Below, piece by piece: positions 1 through 9,700 of a stretch of 11,613 nt of DNA. The translations under genes and the position numbers were made by a program. The stretch spans positions 1 to 11,613 of the forward strand of contig JAOXYB010051757.1 in NCBI GenBank assembly GCA_028565635.1. Direction: 5' to 3'. Within the stretch, counting starts at the first letter, position 1, and each line of letters starts with the position of its first letter. The notes beneath the pieces are model-generated. The model saw nothing but the letters and a program-made list of their open reading frames with translations, ran no database searches and was not told where the DNA came from. This DNA comes from Phoronis ovalis. Its lineage: Eukaryota > Phoronida > Phoronidae.

Positions 1-65
1 TTTTTTGACACACGGTGAGTGTTTTTGAAAGACACCAACTTCTACTGATAGTTGCACGTCTTGAA

Positions 66-167
66 CTATGACCCTACGTTGCCGTAGGCAAGATAGTAGG
101 GTCATAAAGCTAGGACTAGGCTATGACCCTACGGCTTCGCCATAGTAGGGTCATAAAGCTAGGACTA
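66..167. repeat. Two tandem nested-hairpin units
   Basis: Unit 1 (66-118) and unit 2 (121-167) share ctatgaccctacg at the start and a 26-bp identical end (93-118 equals 142-167). In each, tatgaccctac pairs perfectly over 11 bp with gtagggtcata (67-77 with 96-106; 122-132 with 145-155). The inner loops differ in sequence but both fold: ttgcc/ggcaa around gta (79-91) and ggc/gcc around ttc (133-141). This looks like a small fold-back repeat present twice. Confidence 0.75.
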
Positions 168-679
168 ATTATAGTTAGAACCAATACTAAATAAGTATTC
201 AGTATCTTAATTTTTTTTTTTGTGAAATGGATAACCTTAAACTATAAATACCACGAAACAGTTCACTCCGGAAAATCAACACCCGTGGAATTTTATATCA
301 GACTCAGAGCCAGACGGTCAGACTGCTGATACCGTAACATGTTTTCGTGATAATTGGGCTTAGTCTTACCAAAATACCATACCAAAGGTACAGTTCTGCA
401 TATTCTTTATTAAAATGTTCGATATTCAAACGTTTTCCATACGAAATAAAACTAAAATTGTTGAAAAACTTACCTACTTCTTAGACACGAGTAAGCAGGT
501 ACAGCTACCGGATGTAAAAGATCGGTAATCTCGTAACAATAACTAAAATAGTGCAGAAGTCAAAAGTGTTTAAAAATATTCAAACTTTTTATTTTCTAGA
601 TGTGTCAAAATTAAATTTCAAATTTGCGAAAATTGTTAAATAATTGAAGAAAGTAGAGTTTTCAATTTCTGAACATTTC

Positions 680-715
680 TTTAAGTTCGCGTCGCGCGAC
701 GTGGATGTGCACTTC
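680..715. promoter_or_regulatory. CpG-dense spot with a 12-bp palindrome
   Basis: The perfect palindrome cgtcgcgcgacg (690-701) lies in the densest CpG cluster of an otherwise CpG-poor, AT-rich window. It could mark a promoter or first-exon region for the gene, but no TATA box or initiator could be tied to it. Confidence 0.25.
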
Positions 716-1803
716 CTGATGCGCAATGGAGTAAGAAAACCAGAAATTGTACACAAAACAACAACGAACGTTTTGTTGGTTTATTTTTCCAATATTTTGT
801 TTAAAGTTGTACATATCGATTTAGATAAGCCACTTCTAACTGAAGGTAATTGTGCCATTTACGTTTTTCAATTAGGTGTAGTTTTCTTATCATTGTACCG
901 AGATATTTTTGTATCTACAAAAATTTGACAGAACTTCAGAAGTCTAATGACTCAGTCACTCGGTACTGTCTCGTAATGTGTTATCTGCTTTATCTTATGT
1001 TCGCAGTTCACATGATTTTGGTTATAGTGGTTACATACAGTATCAATGTTCCTCTAACAGACACGACATGAATTATGTGTATTAAGTTGTGAACAAATTT
1101 CTATCATTAAAAATTAACTTCATTTTACCTCATTTATATTTTAATTTCAAGTGATTGAGTGACAACCGGGGTGACGACATATATGTTAATTATCTGTAAT
1201 GTTTTCTGTACAAATAATCGATACAAGATTGACTTACAGTCTTGCAAATGACAACTATTTCATAAATAAAAAGAGGTTTGTTCATTCAATATTATTGTGT
1301 CCAGTAAGTCAGGTTATGGCTAAAAAGCTGAAGGGGTGTGTGGTTTTCACGCTTCACTGATTGCAATGTGAAGTATGTGGTTTGGGTACATAAACGATTA
1401 TAATCAAGTGATAATGAAATTTTATTTGTATCCTTTTAACATGAAAAGTGATTACAAGCTAACACAAATTCTATTTTTATTGACTGGTGACTGGTGTACT
1501 TGAGCATTCAGAATTATATCATTTTGTATCAAAGAAAAAAGCAATACATCAGTCTCTTGTCTTTAATCATTTTAGTATTACGTCTAAAATCTGCTGTATG
1601 ATATAAAACAAGTTTTATGGTTAAAAAAAGAAGCAGGATTGTTAGGTACAACATTAGTGGTGATAAATAACTGTGATAAAACTGTCCTTAATTGGGAAAC
1701 ATGTGTTACATGTATGTGGCTTTAAAAGAGGTCTTTGATTAATTTTGTTCTGTGGAGTATTTTGTTCCTGTGTTATATATCTAAGCTGTTATAAAACTAT
1801 TTC

Positions 1804-1836
1804 CACTATGTGGTCTTAAATTTAATCCACATAGTG
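1804..1836. repeat. Perfect 10-bp hairpin
   Basis: cactatgtgg (1804-1813) and ccacatagtg (1827-1836) are exact inverted repeats around a 13-nt AT-rich loop. The function is unknown; a small fold-back remnant or a chance hairpin is possible. Confidence 0.5.
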
Positions 1837-2337
1837 CAAACAGATGTTGTTTCATATCATTAAATGATTAGTATTATCATGAAATAAAAGTATGAATACT
1901 AATAGCCACAACCTTTATTCAAAAATTTGCAAGCACATGCTACTGTGCCACCTAAGGTTCACTGTAAAACATAGCAAACACAAGGGCTTACAGCTATATA
2001 ACAGAAGAATCATGCTCCTTCTGTTTATTCATCCATTTAATGTCAAATGTAAATTTAATGTTTTATGTGAAGGTAAAAGTTATTAAATTATTCATAGTTT
2101 ATGTCACATAAAGGCTTTAGAGAATTATTTCAAGCATGTATTATACATCATTATTTTTTATTGTAATGCCATAGTTATATACAAAAATAAGCTACCAGAA
2201 ATATGGATGATCTGAATGGACAAACTGTGAATAACTTATTGTTAAAATAATACATTTTGATCTTTGAAATATGCACTGGTCATGAAATCGGTATGTAATT
2301 TTTTTGTTAACAAGACAGTTTTTGTTTTGTTTTGCAG

Positions 2338-2392
2338 GATGACCAATAACTGTCACATTTAGTGTTGTCATTGGTGTGTTCAGCAAGATTTA
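2338..2392 (+). other. 5' UTR part of the first coding exon
   Basis: The acceptor at 2336-2337 follows a T-rich tract (tttttgttttgttttgcag), so this exon is spliced to at least one upstream non-coding exon that I could not locate. An in-frame TAG at 2360-2362 lies 11 codons before the ATG at 2393, which rules out an N-terminal extension in this exon. The start context has T at -3 and G at +4, so it is only moderately strong. Confidence 0.7.
2339..2362 (+). promoter_or_regulatory. 7-codon upstream ORF
   Basis: An ATG one base after the splice acceptor opens a short frame (M-T-N-N-C-H-I) ending at TAG 2360-2362, 30 nt before the main ATG. A uORF this close could lower or condition translation of the main protein, with reinitiation possible. 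This is sequence-based only; no conservation could be tested. Confidence 0.45.
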
Positions 2393-3768
2393 ATGGGTTC
2401 ATGTTATTCACAAAAAGCAGTGAAGGCTTCGACTGATTTCCCTGTTATGGCTGGTCATCAACCAGCTGACTCAAAATTACCTGCTCCAAAATCAAGGTTT
2501 GGGTTTAAGGGATCACAGTCACTACGAAGTTCTAACCAAGATATTTCTACTGTAAATAAAACAATAAATGGTAAAAAGGAAAATTTAAAAATTGAAGACA
2601 CATGCAAAGATGGTAAACTACAAAATGGAAATAATACTCCGAAGAAATTTGGGTATGGTGTACGACCGAGTAATGGGAAAGTAATTGCGACAAAGGAAAA
2701 AGATGTGATAAATGGCGAAATTCAGCAAGTTGTTTGTTGTGAACGACCAGTTACCAGTGAAGAGGCATCTCTTGTTAACAATAGCAATATTGTAGAACAA
2801 AAAGGAAAAAGAGGTGAACTGACAAAACCAAACAATTTAAAAAAGCCAGTGTCTAGTGAAAATTTGACTCGTTATCAACAGAATTTGAAGCAAGATGTCA
2901 AAAGACGGCCACCATCTGGGTTATTACCGCCTTCTGGTAAATTGTTTAATAACAAAAAAACAAGCAGCCAGACGTCTCTTGAAAAATTAAATGGAAATGT
3001 TGGCCCGTTGAACAAAGCAAAAGGTCAATCTAAAGAGAAACTTGCATCAGACAATAAATTAAAAAGACCATCATTTGGATTTAGTTATAGATCAAAGCAA
3101 GATGAAGAAACAAAAGACAAAGGTATTAAATCTCAAACATCAAATATGATCATTGATCAACAAAACAAAAAACAGGTACCAGAAAATTCAAAAGAGGGAC
3201 AACCCAGACCAAAATCATTATTGAGTAGTGTTCAAAAACGTAACTTTGGATTTCAGAAAAAACCAAGACCAGTTTCTGCTGTATCTGCATCTAGTGAGAC
3301 TACAGACCAGCATATGGAAAAGAGTTTATCCTGTTCTAGTTTAGATTCAGCAGACTTGATATTAAACACTGATTGTGCATTTTCTGATGTTAGCTCATTA
3401 GCAACCCCTAGGGAAGATATAGGGGAATCTAAAGTGTCTGGTAAAGCAGACGATGTCTTAAATACAACTTTCTTAGTTGAAGACAGTACAAGGAAACTTA
3501 ATGATATGTACAATGTAGAACAATCTTCAGAAATGTTTTCTGAAAGTGGTGATAGTGCCAAATTAAACAAAGGGGATAAAAGTGCAATATGTAGTGCTAC
3601 TGTAATATCTGGTGAAAGTATTAGTGATACGTGTGGTGCAATACCTGCCCTTAATCTTACCGATGTGATATTAAATGAGCCCATGAGTGATTCTTCGTCA
3701 CCAAATGTTGGAGAATGTAATGACTCTGGTTATAACCAATCAGTTCCTATGTATAAGGAACATATGAG
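2393..3768 (+). CDS. Coding exon A: disordered Ser/Lys-rich N-terminal region (residues 1-458)
   Basis: Long first coding exon of 1376 nt, ending at AG|gtaaga in phase 2. Residues 1-6 (M-G-S-C-Y-S) match the N-myristoylation pattern G2...S6, with Cys4 available for palmitoylation and Lys8/Lys11 following, so membrane tethering is plausible. S-K-L-P at 27-30 resembles the SxIP/SxLP motif that binds EB proteins. An F-G-[FY] motif next to basic residues occurs four times (Phe36, Phe86, Phe228, Phe285). A serine cluster (311-320, S-L-S-C-S-S-L-D-S-A) precedes an acidic, serine-rich stretch. Lys, Asn, Ser and Gln dominate and no folded domain is visible. A single huge N-terminal exon followed by small C-terminal exons is, as I remember, also how vertebrate CCSER genes are built. 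The 143-codon open frame on the opposite strand here is a shadow. Confidence 0.85.
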
Positions 3769-6700
3769 GTAAGATATCTTAGTATTTTTGTGGCTATATA
3801 TAGAGTAAAAGAAGCAATCTGGAATCATACAATGTTCTGTAGACTTGCTAACAAGTAAATAATTATGTGTCGCGGATATTTTTTACATTGTTTTTTAAAT
3901 TTTATGTAACTAAAGTTTATAAGAAACCTAGTATTATGTTTTACAGCTTTTAAGCTGAGTATTAAAAATATTCAGCATTTACTCACCATCCCACTAAATA
4001 GTTGCTCTGGAGCCTACAAATATAACAAATACCATCACAAATACATTACAACGTTATTGTTATTCATTTTTGGTTTACAGGGTTCTAAGAACAGTATCAG
4101 AGAGTGGTGATCATCACCCAAGAATTCGCCACCTGTCCAGCTGTGATGACAGTGATATGCTGATGGTAGACATTCATACTTACAGATACTTAATGAATGA
4201 GTTAACGACAACAAAGACAATGCTGTTCAAACTCAAGAGGTTTCTGCAGGAGGTAAGTGCTAAACATATTAATACTTGGACAACTGTATGTTCCTCTTAT
4301 TTAATTTAATCAAATTCTTTATGTAGTAACACACATTATTACATATAGTATTTAGTAAAAGGCATTCATTTACTAATGTTTGGTAATAGTTGTGATTATT
4401 TTATGAACGTGCTGCTGTGTGCAAATGAAGCTTGTTTATTTGGGCGTTTTGCAGTAAAATGTAGTATGAAGTTAAATTTTGCAGAGTGAAAATATTCACT
4501 TTGACACTCATGTTCTTGCAACTTACAATGTTATATTTGTATTCAATAATTATGCAGAGACTTCATGTTTCCCAGGAAAAAGATTCCTATTGCTACAATT
4601 CAAGTAAAACCAGAACAAGTATAATATATATAAACCTAGCCACGATTAAATGCATATTTTGTATCTGCTGTTCACCTTTAATTATAATGGGGAAGTTATA
4701 GATGGTTTTAGTGTCTCTATTCAAAATCCTTCACAGTCATTATGTTACATCACCCTGTACTTGAATTTTGTATAAAAGTCCTGATAATAATGTTGTAATG
4801 TATTATATTTGCAGGCTCCAGAGCAACTATTTAGTGGAATGGTGAGTAAATGCTGAATATTTAAGCCACAAAACATAATACTAGGTTTTCTTATGAACCA
4901 CAAAAATAAAACCTTAGTTACGTAAAATTTAAAATACACAAAAAAGGCCTTGCATATGACATTAAAAAAATAAGCCAAAGTCATCCCTAAACGGAACTAT
5001 CATAGCTCATCACTAGAAACATTGTAGACTAATGTTAGTCGGCTTTGTAATTTAAGATAATTTTCTTTTTCTAAAAAATCATTCAAAAGATTTGTCTAAA
5101 AATTTAATGTAAAGGACAAAATAATCTGGCAGTCTGCATTATAAACAGCTTTTGTAGGCAAAATTGGCAAAGAGCTTACCAGTTTTTTCTAGCAACTGTT
5201 TTATGTACTATAATTCATTTATTAAAAAACTCCAATCAATGTTTCTAACGACTGATGTCAGTCTAGAAACATTGGAGCCGAGATGGAGACCTATCACACT
5301 TTATTTTTGAGAGAATCTTGATTTGTAATCGAGATATTATGTTCACATGAGTTGAAAATTAAGAATTATGAAAGTGCTAGAGTATATTTCTAGTAAGCTT
5401 TGATGTCATCCTGACGTCATACTTTGGTCTTATTATATATGGCTTATATTTGGTTAACATTGTGCCTGTTTTTATTTACAGAATGGTATGAAGCTTACTG
5501 AAGAAACAGATGAGGTCAATTCTATGGTAGTGCAGCAGCTAACACAAGTAAGGTTTCAGAATAGTAGATTAAACCATACTGAGAAAATGTGGTTGGCAAG
5601 ACTGTTGTCAGTATGCAAACAAGAGTAGAAAGCACACTACAAAATATTGACAATTTTATTTACAAGACAGTAAATAAATTTCAAGCATGTTCATTCAGCA
5701 TTTTATGTCAGCAATTGTAGCCCACTGAAAATAGGTTGTATCAGTTTTACTTTTAACTATTATATTCTTTTGTGATAATGTAAAAAATAGTCACAAAATC
5801 AATACTCAAATAAAAAACACTGCTTGGATATGCTTTTTAGTTTGATTATTTGGAGAAATACAGTTATTTAATACAAAATACTAGTTATTATTATTATTAC
5901 CTGACAAGTCATTTCATTGTGCAAATAAATTGCTTTTTGTATCTATATGTACGAACAAAAGACCTTATTCTGAGGTTTATGTTACAGGAAAATAAACAGC
6001 TACAGGAGGAAATAGCCAATTTAAAAGAACAGTTGGCAAGGAAAGAAAATCTGCAGCAAGTATGTCGCAAGAGAATTTCATATCTGAAAAGAACTTCTGT
6101 TTATAGTACTAGTATCTAAAAATGTTTACTTTTAACAAAAGGGATTGCTGTTATTATGCAAATAGTATTTAATGCCTACTATATTTATTACAAAGTACTT
6201 TACTAGTTTATTTACAAAATACTTTAGATTTGTTAATGACAGCTTAAGCTATGCTTTGAGGCTTAGCTCAGTCCAGTGAGGAATGTTTTTGAAACTGGCT
6301 TATCTGCTAAGATTTACCAGTTATCAAGCCTTTTTTTCATTCAGCAAAACAGTAAAAGTTCGCAATACAGGCTTACCATACACTTTGATAGGAGGCAGAG
6401 GCTCACAATATCTGCTATATCCTGTTAGTATAGTTCCGAAAGTTTTTTATTTATGCGTCCTTTACATTCTAGTTAAAACTAATTCTCATTTTTTGTGACT
6501 TATTTATCTTGTAGCTGAAGGCTAATTTATTGTCTACTGCAACAAAAGATACAAATTCAGTCAATGCAGCTACTCAAACTGACAGGGTAAGATGTTTTCT
6601 GAATTGAACCGCAATTTTATAGCTGGAAGTATAGGTGTTCAACATTTTACTTTTATGAAACAATTGATATGCCTCTTGTTTTGTTTCCTGGTTTGAGCTA

Positions 6701-9700
6701 TATTACCCTTTCTGATACATAGTAATTAGGGTGGAATTGAATTCTGGCATTTACTTTGGTTAGCAGTGCATGTAATAAATACATTCAATTGTACATTGGT
6801 CAGTTGAATTTTCTAAATAATAATGGGCTTGTGGATGTTTTTACTTGGTAATTTAATTTGCTGTCGTGGTTAAGATTTTTCATACAGCCACACCTGAACT
6901 AGTAATGTGTAAACAATGTTGTAAAACCATTAATGTCGGGGACATATGAGCGTCTGATAAATGTCATGAATCATCAGACAATGAAGGTAATTCACACTTA
7001 TGAACAACGGGTCCAGGAACGTAACTGTTTATAAGTGTGAATTCCCTTTGTGCCTGCCTGTTCATGGTCTGATGATTAATGAAACATTTGTTGGAGCCTT
7101 ATATGTGCTTGACAATAATATAGTATGCTTGCTTTACATTTTGAATATATGTTTTTCTTAAATTTGCACACTTGATTACCAAATTTTCGAATGTTCTGCA
7201 CATAGATAGATCTGGCTGCAGTACTTGACAGAATTTCTGCACAAACTTGAATGCTCTGTGCTTTTGTGGCTGATATAACTTTTCTATCTCTTCAAACTAA
7301 TGTACTTTGCTTCTAGCCTAAGACGAAGCTTGACAAGCGATTATTAAGATCACAGTCAGAGAATGATGGCCAAGCTGTTATAAGGTAAAGTGAAAAGGCA
7401 TGTTTAATATATCCATTATGTAGACGGTCTTTTATTGAAATTTATATATAAAAATACCAAGGGCTAAACTGCTTAGAATTAGGCAGATTACTGTTTGTTG
7501 ATAATGTCAAGTTTTAAGCAATCTTTTGACAAATCAATCCAATGCATTTCAAAATGATTCTCCTAATAGATTTTCCCATTGAAGACACGGAAAATTGCTC
7601 AACAAAGCTGTTACTGGAAGCATGTTATAACAGCATTTTAATGTGGATTCCTTATCTCAGAAGCTCTTCAGTTGTTTCCTTGCTTTATTCAGCCACTTAA
7701 GGATATGTGTAGTTATTTCTGTATATCCTATTCCTAAATTTATTTCACCATAAACCATGTTCTCCCTTATTTTTACCATGCAGTTTCCGTATAGGCAAGG
7801 TAAATCAATTGTTGGATGTATTTTACTCTTTTTTCTTTGCGTTATATGATAAATTAACTTTATTTTGCGCTTTTTTAATACAATTAATCCATTATAGTTT
7901 GAGCCAATTTTCTATAAATCATAATCTTTAAATGTCCATTTAATTTTGTTGTTATTTTTTATCAATTTTATGAAGTATTTATTTTATTTTCATGATAATG
8001 TAACACTGTTTGTGAATGCTATTTTAACCATCCACGAATGTAAATCTCATTACTGTTACTACTGTTTACAACAAAATGCGACTCCATGGTATAGTGGTAC
8101 TGACTCCATGGTATAGTGGTACTATGCTCTTTATTTATTTATGGATCGCATCTGGTTGCAAAAAAACGGTAGTAATTAGAATGCATAAAGTTGATATTAC
8201 TGTACTACTGGAAATTGTAATTGCAGCTTTCCGAGCTCTGTGAGGTATATAATTGCTGTTAGCCTCTGTTTTGTTTGTTTTAGGAAACATCCAAATTTAT
8301 TAACTTCTCATCACATATTTTAGTAGTTCATTGATGCATGGCTAATGAATCTTTTCATATATTTATTGCATGTTGTTGAATATGTAATAAGCAGAAAGCA
8401 CAATTGTTTGGGCACTGTTATTTCTAGTTATTACTTAAGTAGTCCTCTGGGTAGCAGTTACAACCGGAAAAATTGATTAACACTATGAACTCCTCAGTTC
8501 ATGAAACATAAATGTTATAGTTTGCCAATAAAGCATTTAAACAATTGTGTACTGTATGCCAATGCACCAATCTTATCATGTTGTACTATTTTATCTACTA
8601 GCCTTTCAAAAATGGTTGTCTTGATCACAATTAATCTTTCAGATACGTTTTTAATAATCGAATTAACTTGATTGGACATCCTATGGATGTTTGAAATATG
8701 AGGATGCTGACTGTTGAAATTTGCTAAATTTGTTATGGATGCTGACTTAATGCAATTCTTGAGAGTCTATTAGGATTGTTTAGTAGCTACTTTCTGCAGA
8801 ATGAAAGTTCAATCTCGTCCCACCACCCTTTTTGTAACAGAAAATAGTTGAAATTCATTTTCAGAAGTAACATGTAACCATAATGAGTTTTAATCTGTTC
8901 TAGAAACCAAATTCAGTATTTTGTGTTAGACATTTGCTAGAAGTTAGATTTTAACAGTTGTCATTCACCAGTTGTGAATTGCATTCTGGCTAGTTGATTG
9001 TGATAATGTTTTGAATATAACAGCAAAAGTATCATTGTCGTTGTAGTGGATAACAACATCATTAACTGTATTAAACGAATATCACAGCTGTCTTGTATCA
9101 ACTGGGTATTTAGTTGTTTTTAAGTGATATTGTATGTATTTATTCATATTTCTATTTTCAGACACTCTCCTAGAGAAGCTGCACCTCAAAGTGTCAAGTT
9201 ATACTTTCATGTAAGTTTTTTTTATAAAAAAAAGCACGACAAATATTTTGGATAACATTTCACATTCATGTCTTACCTTGTAGCAACTAAAGAACTATAA
9301 AGGCAGATGCAATGTAACTATGGACTTGACATTTGAAACAATATTGTCATGTGTGCGTGCATTTTGAATATTAAAATTTGAGCAAGTTCTGGATGTCAGC
9401 CATGATTATGTAAAACAGTTTTCATACTTTCCTAAGCGATTCATCGTGCATATAAATTAAGCTCAAAATCTGAGTCTCACTTAAAAAATAAGGCTCAAAT
9501 TATGAAATGCACTATTGATACCTCTTTTATGTTGCAGGGATCAAAATATACCGACGAGCAACACTGTTCAAACCAGCCAATAACAAAGAGCACAACGAAA
9601 CCACAAGTAATGTGTAATGACAACTGTGGTTCAGACTTAACTGGGACCATTCAGAATGATGCCTGTAAAGATTATAATCCCCTATCCTCCCCTAAAATAG

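Larger units (their letters stand above)
1..2337 (+). other. 5' flank and/or intron 1, no supported coding sequence
   Basis: The splice acceptor at 2336-2337 implies an upstream non-coding exon, either inside this stretch or beyond the window. GT donors preceded by plausible exon ends occur (for example gga|gtaaga at 731 and aag|gtaatt at 846) but none can be chosen. Open frames of 94, 73 and 64 codons (644-928, 850-1071, 1892-2086) have no motif, and the first lacks an ATG. Besides the repeats listed separately, the sequence is AT-rich and featureless. Confidence 0.6.
3769..4080 (+). other. Intron 2, carrying the left arm of the inverted repeat
   Basis: GT-AG intron of 312 nt in phase 2, with acceptor tttttggtttacag at its 3' end. 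Positions 3893-4059 are an inverted copy of the microexon region further downstream (see the repeat entries). Nothing else is recognisable. Confidence 0.8.
7385..9161 (+). other. Intron 8, the longest intron
   Basis: GT-AG intron of 1777 nt in phase 2, acceptor catatttctattttcag. It contains two candidate microexons (7784-7799 and 8227-8244), an exact 22-bp tandem duplication (8080-8123), a 7-bp hairpin (atgaact...agttcat near 8485-8502) and two copies of ggatgctgact near 8702 and 8739. No open frame of note. Confidence 0.75.

Noticed and set aside
644-928. 94-codon open frame upstream of the gene
   Set aside because: It opens with TTG rather than ATG, shows no recognisable motif, and lies in AT-rich sequence where such frames arise by chance.
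3253-3684. 143-codon open frame on the minus strand
   Set aside because: It lies entirely opposite the large coding exon and shows no motif; its openness reflects the sense-strand codon composition.
4558-4603. Possible extra exon in intron 3 between an atgcag acceptor and a caa|gtaaaa donor
   Set aside because: It is 46 nt long and would shift the frame, whereas the model without it is in frame throughout.
6256-6330. tRNA-like string ggcttagctcagtcc in intron 6
   Set aside because: The A-box is incomplete, there is no B-box at the right distance and no cloverleaf could be drawn.
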